This document shows, piece after piece, positions 11,951-22,929 of a stretch of 64,000 nt of DNA. The stretch lies in contig OX465584.1 of the NCBI GenBank assembly GCA_950022655.1, positions 56,657,789-56,721,788 on the forward strand, written 5' to 3'. The notes beneath the pieces are model-generated. The model did no database searches, was not told the DNA's origin, and worked only from the letters and a program-made list of their open reading frames with translations. The first letter of the stretch is position 1; each line of letters begins with the position of its first letter. The stretch comes from Alentia gelatinosa (Eukaryota > Annelida > Polychaeta > Phyllodocida > Polynoidae). A program made the translations under genes and the position numbers.

Positions 11951-12410
11951 GCTTGGTTTGGATTGGTTGGGTTTGATTCAACGTCCAGTTAACCATTGGA
12001 GGTTATGACCAGACTTTCTCAAGGTTCTTTTGCACCAGAAGGGTAGAGATCGAATATGTAATTACTTACCTTAGTAAAAATATGAAGGAGAATTAAGGGT
12101 CTTGCTAGCCTAGGGACGCTACTGAGTGCCCTAGGGTAACTGGGCTACACATTGACCGAGGAGAGAGTTCTTTTACTGCCCATACCATATCTATGTCTAT
12201 AGACATGGTATGAGAACGATTGACCTTTGATATAGCAGTAAATTTACGACTGCTGGGGATGAAGGAGAAGAGTGGCTGCAGGAGGACTCGAACCCACAAA
12301 GTCCTACAATCTTGGGATTACAAGTTCACCCACAATGTTGGGATTACAAGTCCATCAACAATCTTGGGATTCCAAGTCCAGTGCCTTAACCACTGAACTG
12401 ACTCCCCACT
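11951..12410 (-). mobile_element. tRNA-derived SINE, interrupted
   Basis: Read on the minus strand, a Pol III A-box TGGTTAAGGCACTGG (12378-12392) and B-box GGGTTCGAGTCC (12284-12295) head the element. A body shared with the copy at 35170-35470 follows, then an ACGTTGAATCAAACCC tail (11951-11990). Between the boxes a 26-bp segment containing TTGGGATTACAAG is present three times (12312, 12338, 12364), where the other SINE has one. A family-D element (12060-12144) is inserted in the body. The tRNA of origin looks Leu/Ser-like from the GTGGTTAAGGC phrase. Confidence 0.8.
12060..12144 (+). mobile_element. Family-D element nested in a SINE
   Basis: ATTACTTACC...GAAGGAGAATTAAG...GCCTAGGGAC...GTGCCCTAGGGTAAC interrupts the SINE body between sequences that are contiguous in the copy at about 35270-35310. 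Confidence 0.75.
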
Positions 12411-12601
12411 CCCTTATTGAGGGTGGGGAACTCCCCCCCCCCCCCCCCTTATGGATTCTAGCAGTGACAATAGAATATATATTTGATTGACAGCTCATCC
12501 CAGGTGTGAGCTCCTGGGGTGGGTGGGTGGAGGCCTGGAGGTCCCAGACACACCTCTCAAAACACACTGATCAATGCAGAGAGCGGGTGGTGAGCTGGTA
12601 G

Positions 12602-12610
12602 GAGCAGCTC
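12602..12610. promoter_or_regulatory. GAGCWGCTC palindrome
   Basis: A single GAGCAGCTC copy in ordinary-composition DNA, followed 30 bp later by GCATTGTGGG, a ZNF143-like half motif. Confidence 0.5.
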
Positions 12611-12649
12611 AATACCCTATCAATGTTGCATGGAGCGACCGCATTGTGG

Positions 12650-13460
12650 GCCCTCGTCTTTTGTTATCACACTACAATACCGCTTTATCGTCAGTCGGTG
12701 TGTGAAATCCTGCTTTGCTCTGCCTGGCTAGGTTAGAAACCACCTACTATGCACTGAAGTCTTGGGCAAAACAAACTTTTCTTGTTGAGACAGAGAGAGG
12801 AGGGGAGAGAGTGAGAGTTGGTTCTTCCTGGGCGAGCGCCTCTGAGTACGTGCAAATATTGACTCGGATGATAATCACCATAGGTATTGTGTGGTTGTTG
12901 AAAGCCGAGATGTGATGAATTGTTTGGACATTGTGATTAAGATCTATTACACATAAACATACCGTATATCTCCACATTTATGTGTGTATATCAGGTATTT
13001 GTGCAGTCTCTATAATAACTTTTTACGAGGATAAATGGACCACCATGGTGATTGTATTAACAATCGTTCGCAAAATCATTCAAAATATTTCATGGGTTTT
13101 GATAGAGAACAATAGACCACGTTCAACTATTAGTTTTATCATATTGCAGCGGTAGAGAATTGTATGTATGTATGTATGTATGTATGCATGTATATCTATA
13201 CACACACAAGCAATATTGACTGGCTTCAGATATAAGTGGTCGTATGCTCTGAGGAGTTGACATCAGTAATATCCGAGCATCCGAGCGCATGTAAGGATAT
13301 AACGCCAATGCAATTCCGAGTAGTATACAACCGCTTTTATCTGAAACCAGTCTATATTGTATTTATCATCAACCTTTCCCTGACAAGTGGGGTACTGATA
13401 TTAGTTCATTTAGGTACGCACTATTTTTTTTCATACGCACTATTTTTCCGTATGTGCCAG
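12650..13460. other. Interval without recognisable gene
   Basis: AT-balanced DNA with a (GTAT)n microsatellite at 13161-13190. No repeat family or convincing exon. Confidence 0.4.
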
Positions 13461-13462
13461 CT

Positions 13463-13523
13463 TTGGCAGCCCGGAGCATACTTTATATCCGTATGCTCCG
13501 GGTATAGTGACACACGCTGCCAA
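13463..13523. repeat. Perfect inverted repeat / cruciform
   Basis: Inner stem CCCGGAGCATAC (13470-13481) pairs with GTATGCTCCGGG (13491-13502) across a 9-nt loop. An outer stem pairs TTGGCAGC (13463-13470) with GCTGCCAA (13516-13523). The upstream sequence contains the direct repeat TACGCACTATTTTT. Confidence 0.85.
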
Positions 13524-13841
13524 TGTGTTTTTCTATTGACTCTATGCATTAGGTGTATGACAAATACAGATCTGTAAAATAGAGAATAGGAGTCCTATAT
13601 TCAATGATAGCAGAATACAATTATAACTTACAAAGCCTAATAAGAACACAACGTACTTTCCGTGAGCAATGTGAAATAAGTCAATTCATTGTTGAATATG
13701 AAGAAGATCCCGCACAATAAACTGTTATCCCGGAAATGTAGCAGGAAGTGGCATAGACCCCTCGCTGCAGGCGCGGAAGTGGGAGCACAATGCTGTAAGG
13801 AGGAGCTCACTGTATGAGTGACTCTCTGTCTGCATCTTTAT

Positions 13842-13973
13842 GAGCAGCTCAGAGCACCTACACTTCTATCAGGATTACAGCCTTTGTATATAATGCATGA
13901 CAACGGATGTGCGGCAGGAGAGGTCCGTCCGGTGGCGGGGGCGGCGGGGGGGGTGACTACTTCTGAGCTGCTC
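13842..13973. promoter_or_regulatory. Pair of GAGCWGCTC palindromes
   Basis: TGAGCAGCTCA at 13841 and TGAGCTGCTCA at 13964 bracket a G-rich patch. Both extend to an 11-bp palindrome by the flanking T/A pair. Confidence 0.5.
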
Positions 13974-14342
13974 ATATCGAGTCGCTCACTTAAAAGAACA
14001 GTCCAGGATATTGACTGACAACTCACCTCTGCCCACCCCTACCGACATAGAACAAACACCTGAGCAACTCACCTTCCTGGCCTAAACCTCCGGGGGGAGA
14101 GCGAGCCTCGACACCTTGGTATTGTGAGTGATCTCAAGAAGGCGAGCGGCATTTATAATGTATGTCTTCTGACCCCAGCACAGACAGTGGAAGCCTACAG
14201 AGAGCTAGAGGGACTCATTGTCAGCGTGTCTGTTTGATCTTGGACAGAAATGAGTCTCAATAATCCCCAAAAGAGTATTAATAATAAACGTAAAACACAG
14301 ACGCGAGTACAGAGCGTCAACAGTAAAGGGCATTCGTATACC

Positions 14343-14632
14343 TTATCCTACCCCTCATATAAATCTCCGTAGACTTAACATGGTGTGACTGTGTGCAATG
14401 GCTATGCCATAAAATCTTTATATTCCATGCGTGACATATAAAGTTCAAAACCCTTGAGGATAAGATCTAAACATCACACTACCGAGAAAAGTCACAAAAT
14501 CCATATAATTGTTTACATGGTGTTCATTGTCTTCCACTATAGATATCACTCAGCTGCGCTTCATGATATCATTCCGCGATGACAACTCATGCCACATTAA
14601 CAATCATGTGGAATTTTGTTACGTTTCTTGAT
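14343..14632 (+). mobile_element. Family-B body plus hairpin element
   Basis: Begins TTATCCTACCCCTCATATAAA. The body ends at GAGGATAAGATCTAAACATC. A hairpin follows with arms TCACAAAATCCATATAATTGTT (14483) and AACAATCATGTGGAATTTTG (14600). The loop contains a subpalindrome around GATATCACTCAGCTGCG. Confidence 0.75.
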
Positions 14633-14639
14633 AGTACAA

Positions 14640-15260
14640 TATCTTATATACATTGGCTAAGTCATATATAAATCATTATGACCGATTATCAGTATAGATT
14701 TTTTTCTTATTTTGTAATTCAAAATGGTGCTTAAATAAAACGCAAGAGAAAATGAAGGACATTGATATAACCCAGAGATCGACACGACAGTCCCTCTTCC
14801 GTTATTATGTCTTTCTGAGATATAGGTGTCCAAATCCCTATCAGGTGGGACTGGGGTTAATTCTGATATCTCGTACATGACCAGGTGATCAGTGGACCGA
14901 CAGGGTATCTACCCTACAGGTGAGGAGCAGTTCCCCCGCACGCTGAGTCGGTCATGAGCAGGTGTGAGCAGTTCAGGTCTCCAGCCTAGAGCCACTCCAC
15001 ACCCCACACCCCACACACAGACAGCTCCCACAGGCAGGCGTGGACCTCTCTCAGAGGGTGTATACCCACCAACACCACCACCACCACCAAGACCACCAAG
15101 ACCAGCACGTGCCTCCCGCCAAACCCTGCCCCACTTCCTGATCCAGTCCGCACCCAATGACCCCTGCCAGGGAGGCCCGACAGGCAGAGACGAGGGACAA
15201 CTGAAGGTAGTGGGGGTTGGTGGGTTGGTGGGTGGGCTGGTCGCCGACGAGTTGGTGGGT
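14640..15260. other. Interval without recognisable gene
   Basis: C- and CA-rich low complexity at 14990-15110 produces open frames on both strands. No exon can be separated from composition here. Confidence 0.35.
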
Positions 15261-15262
15261 TT

Positions 15263-15488
15263 CAAGCTGGAGACACACCAAGCGAGTCAAGGCAGCGATC
15301 TCCATAATCGCCAACACAAAATGGTACATATTTGGAATATTGTTTCATTGTGATATCTCCCACCAATAATTTAGCGTATCAGAAGCAATAATCCAGTAAA
15401 ATATGAAAAAATAGCTCACATACACAACATTTTGTGTTGGCAATTCCGGAAATCGCTTCGTTTCTCGCTTGGTGTGTCTCCGGTATCA
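15263..15488. mobile_element. Inverted-repeat element with ~55-bp arms
   Basis: The left arm 15268-15322 (GGAGACACACCAAGCGAGTC...GCCAACACAAAATG) is complementary to the right arm 15428-15484 (TTTTGTGTTGGC...CTCGCTTGGTGTGTCTCC). A ~105-bp AT-rich loop separates them. The left arm is paralogous to 63968-64000. A family-H palindrome begins two bases after the right arm. Confidence 0.8.
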
Positions 15489-15489
15489 G

Positions 15490-15512
15490 CAACGAGTCTC
15501 TATACTCGTTGG
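15490..15512 (+). repeat. Family-H 23-bp palindrome
   Basis: Identical to 1673-1695 and to the complement of 22863-22885. It directly abuts the inverted-repeat element that ends at 15488. Confidence 0.85.
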
Positions 15513-15671
15513 TTTCAGTGATGACTCCCCGCGTATGTATTTCTAGGAGTGTGTCGCACAGACCTACACAGCTTGGCTATGTAAGAGACTCCATGTTGGT
15601 TAAACCCTACCACATGGCAGCTATCATCTCATCACCAACCCTTCTCCGCTCGCTCGCTCGCTCGCCTGACT

Positions 15672-15689
15672 CCCCCCCCCCCCCCCCCC
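15672..15689 (+). repeat. Poly-C tract, 18 bp
   Basis: An uninterrupted C run directly after a (GCTC)n microsatellite. One of eleven such tracts of 13 bp or more in the window. Confidence 0.9.
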
Positions 15690-15916
15690 ACCACCCCACA
15701 CAGCCACCCGTCAGCCAGAGAAACTGGGGCTTGTTAGATCTAGGAGCTATCGATTAGAGGCCGTGATTTTAGAAAGGACCCGCCTGATTGGGTCGTGGCT
15801 AGTTATATTAGACCCCGTAAGGCGCGCTGCTTCAGTACGCCCCCTATCGTACACGGACGGAGTCATCTATTTAGACCCAAGAATGTATATGTAGAATCTT
15901 AACACATAAACGACGA

Positions 15917-16224
15917 GTTTTATTATCGAATCTTTAACGTATTTCTCTGCCATTATACTAAGTCTCCTGCCATTATACTGAGTCTAAACCGGAATGGCCA
16001 ATATCCCGCTTAGGTCAAGTTTCTGCATCGTACCCCAGGGTGCCTTGACCTTGGCTAGTATTGATTATTTGTTTTATTATTGAATCTTTAACGTATTTCA
16101 CTGCCATTATACTAAGTCTCCTGCCACTATACTGAGTCTAAGTCGGAATGGTCAATATCCCACTTAGGTCAAGTTTCTGCATCGTACCCCAGGGTGCCTT
16201 GACCTTGGCTAGTATTGATTATTT
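15917..16224 (+). repeat. 154-bp tandem duplication
   Basis: Two head-to-tail 154-bp copies (15917-16070 and 16071-16224) begin GTTTTATTATYGAATC and end TTGATTATTT. Each copy contains an internal near-duplication of CTGCCATTATACTRAGTCT. The copies differ at few positions, so the duplication is recent. Confidence 0.95.
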
Positions 16225-16599
16225 GCCCATATTGACCCCCTGCATTGGCTGGCCTGATGATGGTCCGTTGTCCTACCAATCCACCCCTCACCTCCCACTA
16301 AACCCGACCCAGCGGGCCGCACACACCCGGGATCAGACCGACCACCCACGGGCGGATCCAAGGATCTTTAGATCATTCACCCAGGTGCCTATTCTAGGTC
16401 TGCGCTAACCCTTTTCCTCCAGCGCTCAGAAAATTATATTCCATCCAAAAAAAAATCCGAAATCCTTCAAAATCTTGGAAACAATTCCACTGGCGATTGT
16501 GAGTAGTGATATCAGGATACTTATGGTAGAGTATGAACAGAATTGGTTGGTTATTAGATGAGTTACGACGGAAAGTGTAAGACATTTTGCGGTAGTTTT

Positions 16600-16980
16600 G
16601 ATGATGGCGGTCGGCAGGCACGCGGCGGCGTTCACCCGGGGTGAGCGCGCGGACGCGGGGCGGGGCGCACGGGCGCACGGACCGAGTGGCCGGCCCTGCC
16701 CGGCGCCGACAACAAAGCTGGCCGCCGCTTCAAAGCGTCCGAGTCAACGGGGTACGAAATGAACAAGAGACGCAGATTAATCAAAAGAAGGGCTATTCAG
16801 TTTACTGAGCAGCTCGTTCCCTGGCCCGCCCGCCCGCCCGCCGCCCGCTGGACCGGCTCGGCGGCTGCGGGCGGCCGGGCAACAGGGACACGAGCCCCGG
16901 CGACTGACCGCGCGGAAGGAGCGGGCAGCGTGCAGGCAGAACATCTCCCCATTGGTTTTAATATTCCGCCGGCCGCCTCT
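16600..16980. promoter_or_regulatory. CpG island
   Basis: Very CG-dense DNA with a GAGCAGCTC palindrome at 16807-16815. Overlapping open frames on both strands are Pro/Arg/Ala-rich and look compositional. A promoter or first-exon region is likely, but its orientation cannot be told. Confidence 0.45.
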
Positions 16981-17339
16981 AATGTGTGCCTCCATACAGA
17001 AAGAGGGGGTCTATAGGTGCAGGTCCGGTACAGTACAGGCACGTTCAACATCTACAATGCAAGTTCCTGGTATGTGTATATACATATGAAACTGAAGTAA
17101 AAGTGATAAACTTTGGGGTTAGTTTAGGTGTGGTGGTATATATGATAACAGGATATAATTCCAGGTACGAAATGAAATACGGTATGATTTCGGTAACTTC
17201 TATAACCCACGAATCGGTGGAGAGTGTTTTAATCATGTCTCTATGAAATCACCCCTGATTGGTGGGGTGGGGTAGTACTCCCTGTGAGGGTGTGTGAGGA
17301 CAAAGATATTACCCTGAGTGAGACAACGTCACCCCCCGT

Positions 17340-18050
17340 GGTGGGCTGGTGCCCTCATTGCACGCAGAACCCGGGCCGAGCAGTTCCGAGCGGCTCCGAG
17401 CTGCTCCGAGCGGCTCGTGTCATTAGCGCAGTGTCCTACTTGAGTTCATGAGTAACTCACAGTCGTGTGACAGTCAGTGGCCCGTGAAAGGGTTCTCCTT
17501 GTATTGCCTGCACCCACCTCCCACCCCCTTCTCCTCCTTCCACACACACCACCCCGCTCAACACACACACACACCCCAATGTCTCACCCAGTCATCTGTG
17601 TTCTCCACACCACCCCACCAGCTGTAGCCTACCCCCCGTGAAGCCAACCCCAGTGCGTACTCCCCCTTCGCGCCCTGAATATTGAATATTAAGGACAAAG
17701 GACGTTAATTAAGTCAAACAATAGAGTCCAGGGAGATGTGGTGGGTTGAGGGGGAGGGCGGTGCGAGGGGCAGCGGGTACCGGGGCGCGGGTGCAGGCGT
17801 GCCGTCACACAAGGCCCCAGCGCCCGGCCCCTGTGATGGAATGCCCGGCCGCCCGTGCTCGGAGCTGCTCGGCCGGGCGGGGTGAGCTGGTCGGCCCCGG
17901 CACACGGCCCGCCGCCACCGACCCGCCGCATTCTCCTCACACAAGCAGCCTTTGATCACAAAAGGGCGCGGGGCAGGCAAAGAAAGGCCCGATCACGTCT
18001 GCGGACTGCGGTCAGGGCCGGCGATTGATAGGCTGATCTGCCCACCGCCC
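17340..18050. promoter_or_regulatory. CpG-rich region with a four-unit GAG-N3-CTC array
   Basis: Four 10-bp units, GAGCAGTTCC, GAGCGGCTCC, GAGCTGCTCC and GAGCGGCTCG, run head to tail from 17378 to 17417. Another GAGCTGCTC lies at 17862-17870 inside a denser CpG island (17750-17940). The exact 10-bp phasing suggests repeated sites on one helical face. Confidence 0.5.
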
Positions 18051-18104
18051 CAGGCCGCCTTTTTATGGGGCTTTATACGAGTTCGTAGGCCGTGGTGTTT
18101 ATAC

Positions 18105-18478
18105 GTGATGAACTCACTCTATGTGGACCTGCAGACATATATACAAGTTTACCTATACTACCATTATTAACGTTTGGTATATGCCCACCGCAGTGTCCAC
18201 GATGGTCTTGACCCAATGTTGTGCAAAGTTACGGAAAACTAAATGAAGAATCCTCTTATTGTGATAATAGATTTCACAATGGGAAATTAAAGTGATGAAC
18301 TCAGTCTATGTGAATTTGTTTACTAGTTTACCTATACGATCATTATTAACTTTTAGGTGAATACCCACCGCAGTGTCCACGATAGGCATTCACCCAAAGT
18401 TGAAAAAGGTAAGGGAAAACTAAAATACCAATACTGTAATTATGATGATGAATTGCAAAATGGAAAATTTAAGTATGA
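18105..18478 (+). repeat. 187-bp tandem duplication
   Basis: Copies start at 18105 and 18292 with GTGATGAACTCA. Both contain CATTATTAAC and the conserved ACCCACCGCAGTGTCCACGA. They are more diverged than the 154-bp pair at 15917. Confidence 0.9.
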
Positions 18479-18479
18479 A

Positions 18480-20100
18480 AATTAAGGTCAGAGTGTCAGT
18501 AAATGGGAGTTATCCCCAATATTATCAATAGCTAATGACACAGAAACAATATGTATGTTATATGAGGGTCTAAATGAAGATCCTATTCTGGCCATGTAGC
18601 TGAGATAGTTAAGTAAATGTGTATGTTTACGTGCAGCCTCATTTCCTTGTTTATAATTACCCAATGACAAAATGATTTCAACTAGATGTTTAAGTCAGAT
18701 TTTCCCAGGTATCCATGAAAAAAAAAAGGAAAAGCAGTAAATATATGAAATTCTTTTGACTGGGTCTCCTTCTACATATTATTCTCTTACATTCAATCTT
18801 ATTGAATGGTTTATAGCACATCATTTCTATCACGAAAGTCCCAGAATTCTTTTCTAGAAACAAAGAGGTTTACAGAGGCATTTCAAAGGGATTATAGAAC
18901 GAGGAGGCTACTTTCAGAATGCTCTATGTTGTGTATTTACAAATACATGATATTTAATTTAGAACCAAGTACGTGTCTTTTCGTACGCCCACTCGTCCAG
19001 ATGTCGGGCTATTTCCATCATAACATGTTCCTGGCCTGGTGCCACTTCTATAGAAACTCGACTTTATCATGAAAACATGCTGAAAACATTAAAACCTCGA
19101 ATCCAAGCAAAGACATGAAAGGAAACCTGACAGGGTATTTCGGCGGATACAAATAACCAACCATTGACAACCCTTGAAAGAAGAAATTTAAAAAAAACAC
19201 GCTCGCAACTAACATAAGCCGGCGTGGGAACAAGAGCAACTCCCACAGTCATAAAGAAGGCCTGTTGTTTTATACTCGCTATTTATGGTTGCCTTTGTTT
19301 GCACCCCATATACTTTGTAACTCACAACGGATAAGCCAATTCGTCGACCCCTGAAAGAACAACAATACCAAATGTCCCCTACGAGTAGCTGTGACAAGTC
19401 AGTGCCCATTGTTCGCCAGTCTACTTAAGCGTGACCCTCCACGGCTAAGTTTACTACCACCACCGCCTCCCCCTCCCTCCCCGCCCGACCACTTCCTCCA
19501 GGGGGGCCCAGTGGAGGAGAGCCCAGCGCACATGGTGCCGCCACTCACTCACCCAACACTCATATGGTACTCATTAAGCAAACAAAAGACTGGCTACTGA
19601 CTGGAGCTCCGCTTGGAGACAATGTGGAACAGCTTGCCAGTTGCTCACCGTGTTTAGGGCTGACCTCTGCTGGGTAGGAAAGTACTGCTCTGTGTTGCTC
19701 CTCCCCAATCTTTCCTGTCCTGTCTCGAGTGAATAACTTTCCCAACGAACTGCTAGCTCCTTCCTTGCTGAATCTTCCGTGAACGTCGTCACTTGACAAT
19801 CCGCGTGGCCAAAGTGTTGTGTAATACCATCCACTCAGGTAGTGAAGAACTCGTGAGCACTAGAAACTGTGGTCAATATTAATAATAAATATTGTTCCAA
19901 TGTTGCGATCATAAATAGTTGGTAGCTGCTGCCGAAGTATTGTTGTGTATACATATAACAATGCTGTCGTTCATCACACCCCCATGGCAATGATAATAAC
20001 AGGAGGGCGCGCAGGCGTTGAGTAAAACCACTACTTGTAGAGGCGGCGACCAGATCGCAACTGCTCGGCGGAGGCCAAGTATTGAGCTTCTGCTCACCAG
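18480..20100. other. Interval without recognisable gene
   Basis: AT-rich then mixed DNA. Open frames at 18806-19072 (+) and 19048-19252 (-) have no recognisable family or splice context. A pyrimidine-rich patch lies at 19440-19500. Confidence 0.4.
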
Positions 20101-21080
20101 GTGAACAGTGTGCTGGTGTTCCCGGGAGTGTAGCCGTTGTTTTGCCGGGAGCCGGAGCCGTGTGGTGCCGGCGGCCGCTGTCGATGGTCCGTGCCGCTCC
20201 TCACTCACTGGCTCGACTCACTGGAGAAGGAGGGGTGGATTGAGCTGCTCCAACCCTTGCTGCCTCCCGCTGCTGGAGCTGCTCCTCTTGTCCGCGGCGC
20301 CTCACGCTTCTGGGCTACCTACTGGAGGACGGCGCGGGCCGGTAGGGGGAGCCAGCGGGCGGAGGCGGGGCCCAGCGGCGCAGGAGGAGTAGCAGGAGGA
20401 CGCATGCAGGCAGTGAGCAGCTCGGGGGAGAGGGGGAAGCCACAGACCGGAGTCGTGGAGCAACTCAGGCCGTTATGAGAGCGTGCGACGGCCGCCACCC
20501 ACCACGTACACAACACCGCTTCTCCAGGGGGTCAGTGATGCCTCCTTCTACTGCTCCGTGAGTCACTCAGGTGGCTGTGAGCAGCTCGACCCGCTGACAC
20601 CAGGCGAAGTACCGCTTACAGGAGGATAACAGGTGATAATGGTGTACAGAACCCGGCGTGGTACTTTGGTGGTACTGTGGTACTGTCCCCGTCGCCGTTA
20701 GATCCGCGCCCGCCGCCCGTAGCGAGCTGCTGCGACTCCTCCTCCGTCCTCGAGTCGCTCTGAGCAGCTCTGAGCAGCTCTCTGGGCAGCTTTGCCTGCC
20801 GCGCCGACCCGCGCCGCGCCCGCAACAACGCGTCACAACCGCGTGAGTCAAAAGCACGCGCGCGGCACGACCAGCCCGCACTGTGCTGTGAGGGGCGGCG
20901 AGAGTACAGGGCGGCAGCGTGGAGTCCCCCACAGCCACCGCACACACAGTGAGTGGCCCAGTAGAAGTCGTCACACTCCAGTATTACTCAGAGCCTTGTG
21001 TCTCTTACTATTGTTGTTGGTGGTGGTGATAGAGGCCCGTATGGACGCGTCCGGTGTGGTGGCGAGTTGGGGATAAGGTA
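20100..21080. promoter_or_regulatory. Large CpG island, densest GAGCWGCTC cluster
   Basis: Roughly 1 kb of CG-dense DNA carrying exact GAGCWGCTC at 20242, 20276, 20415, 20579, 20762 and 20772. A three-unit 10-bp array starts with the variant GAGTCGCTC at 20752. Further variants GAGCAACTC and GAGTCACTC also occur. Open frames here are compositional on both strands. This is the strongest candidate promoter/enhancer block of the first third of the window. Confidence 0.5.
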
Positions 21081-21322
21081 GGTGCGACCTGCTGGCACTG
21101 CGGGTGTCAGGAGGAGGAGGAGGAGCAGGAGGAGGAGGGTTGGGAGAGTTGGATCATCAACATACAGGTTTGGATCATCAATCTCTGCCCGGTCAGCGCA
21201 CACCGGCTGTTGACCGTGGAGGCGGGATGAGGGTTGGAGGAGGGGAGGGTGGGGGTGAAGATCCTACCATGTAAGACCACGCCCACTCGGTCTTTGTACT
21301 GCCACTGCCTTATGACCGCTGT

Positions 21323-21331
21323 GAGCTGCTC
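21323..21331. promoter_or_regulatory. GAGCWGCTC palindrome
   Basis: GTGAGCTGCTCAC, extended to a 13-bp perfect odd palindrome. A variant GAGTAGCTC lies 20 bp downstream. Confidence 0.5.
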
Positions 21332-21445
21332 ACAAGGTAAAGAGTAGCTCAGTTAATTGTGTAACTTCAGCAGCGCCCCCGTGTACACACTGAGTACCTC
21401 CTTACTTTAGGAACACTCTCTCCACATGGCACTATGTACACTTTA

Positions 21446-21735
21446 TCTCACCCCTGGTAGTTTTGACCCAAACGCTTACCATTGGGAACTCGTTCTCCAT
21501 GCCCCTACGAGTATTGCAGTCCATTCTCCATGGTCTATATCCTATACATCGTCCATTCCTTTAGTGTGTACAGGGGTGCGATAAATACAGAAAACAACTC
21601 GTTTTGGTTAAAGAAGTCCTTCTCCAACTCGTTTGAATGCTAGGTGATATTCACTCGGCTGCCACCTCATTCATATCACTCCACATCAAACTCGTGGAGA
21701 ATGACGACTTTGACCAAAACTTGTTGGTTTATTCT
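21446..21735 (+). mobile_element. Family-C2 body plus hairpin element
   Basis: Body from TTATCTCACCCCTGGTAG to TACAGGGGTGCGATAAAT. It is followed by a hairpin with arms CGTTTTGGTTAAAGAAGTCC (21602) and GACTTTGACCAAAACTTG (21708). Close copies are at 44972 (+) and 49785 (-). Confidence 0.85.
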
Positions 21736-21792
21736 TAAGTACCCAACCATGAACTGCTCACTCCACTTTCTCCGCTCTGCGCTTCCATCATT

Positions 21793-21801
21793 GAGCTGCT
21801 C
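21793..21801. promoter_or_regulatory. GAGCWGCTC palindrome
   Basis: TTGAGCTGCTCAG, an isolated exact copy 60 bp after the family-C2 element. Confidence 0.5.
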
Positions 21802-22192
21802 AGTGCCCACTCACTCGTAGGTCATACTCCGCAGAGTCCCACAAAACGGGGCCTCATTGTGTATCGTCATGCTATTAACCCAAGTTTCTGCGAATGGGGT
21901 CAGTCTCCTGTCACGGTCCATTGAACGCTGACGACCTTGACCTTGGCCCCTGGTCAATGACCGGAACGAGAGCGTGAAAATGGCTTCACTCATATCTCGG
22001 GAGTCACGGTGGGTGATTCACATTCGCTGTAGTTATAGAATTTATTGGCGTATTTGTATTTCATATTGAAATACATCAGAAGAATGGCAGGACCTCCGAA
22101 CAGTTGAGAAGGGGGGAATAACTTAGTTAAATAAGCGGGGGGTACCTGTGACTAATGTTCAGATCATGGCACGCCAATTGCTTTCCGCACGT

Positions 22193-22206
22193 GTTGCCAT
22201 GGTAAC
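22193..22206. promoter_or_regulatory. Perfect RFX X-box
   Basis: GTTGCCATGGTAAC, the canonical palindromic RFX-binding X-box, is preceded by an overlapping E-box CACGTG (22189-22194). In animals paired contexts like this are typical of ciliary-gene and enhancer sites. The target gene is unknown. Confidence 0.65.
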
Positions 22207-22295
22207 TAACCTCTGATCCCTAGTCACGCTCCCCTGGTGGCAGAAATGAGAACCGTTATATATGGGCGGCAGAGGTGTGTCTGTGTGTGTGTGGT

Positions 22296-22332
22296 GGGGG
22301 GGGGGGGGGGCGCGGGGGCGGGGGGGGGGGGG
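22296..22332 (+). repeat. Poly-G tracts
   Basis: Runs of 15 and 13 G separated by CGCGGGGGC, following a (TG)n stretch. They could form a G-quadruplex and are hard to sequence and assemble. Confidence 0.9.
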
Positions 22333-22449
22333 TCGTGGCCTTACACAAAAAAAAACCTAACCCTTAGCCCATAAAATCACAGCCTTCCATGCCGATTAGG
22401 CCTACTTTGTGTAGCCTAGCTCCTACACATTATTCACTCCATAGCTCCT

Positions 22450-22825
22450 ACCCATTGTTCATTCATATTTATATAGAACGTCCTGACCATGCTGTACAAG
22501 TCACAGAACGAGATGCTAATTTACCATTTGTACGGACCGAGGTGTTTACGCCGAGTTCCGTACAAACAGTAAATTAGCATCTCGTTCTGTGACTTGTACA
22601 AGCATGGTTGGACGTCATATATTTACTATATACCCGAAATTTAAAAAAAAATCAATTTCATTTTTCTTAACAACCAAAATTTTGATAAATGTGTATGGCT
22701 AGGTGGTCCGTATTTTAGTGTACGGACCAGTGGCCCGTACAACATTTTTACGTCATATGCCAAAACAGTGCGTATTTACAGTATATACGGCATGGGTATA
22801 TAATAAATACCCATCTTCACTAACC
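22450..22825 (+). mobile_element. Family-E hairpin element, copy 1
   Basis: A ~135-bp hairpin (22478-22612) has arms CTGTACAAGTCACAGAACGA and TCGTTCTGTGACTTGTACA. A ~200-bp tail follows with an A/T-rich middle, a second inverted pair GTACGGACCAGTGGCCCGTAC, and the end GTATATACGGCATGGGTATA. The whole unit recurs in reverse at 52560-52915. Confidence 0.9.
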
Positions 22826-22862
22826 CCAGAGTTATCTAGTCACCCACCAGCCACCACTACAA

Positions 22863-22885
22863 CCAACGAGTATAGAGACTCGTTG
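22863..22885 (-). repeat. Family-H 23-bp palindrome
   Basis: Exact reverse complement of the copies at 1673 and 15490. It lies just beyond the end of the family-E element. Confidence 0.85.
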
Positions 22886-22929
22886 CTACAACTCTCACCC
22901 ACCTCACTCTTGCTTCGAGACCTCTTCGC

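Noticed and set aside
12284..12392. Functional tRNA gene
   Set aside because: A- and B-boxes are present but no cloverleaf closes; it is the head of a SINE with a triplicated insert.
15917..16408. Open frame with repeated CHCIVPQGALTL-like phrase
   Set aside because: Derives from the 154-bp tandem duplication; the duplicated phrase is the repeat itself.
19900..21080. Multiple Arg/Ala/Pro-rich frames
   Set aside because: All strands are open because of CpG-island composition; better explained as promoter DNA.
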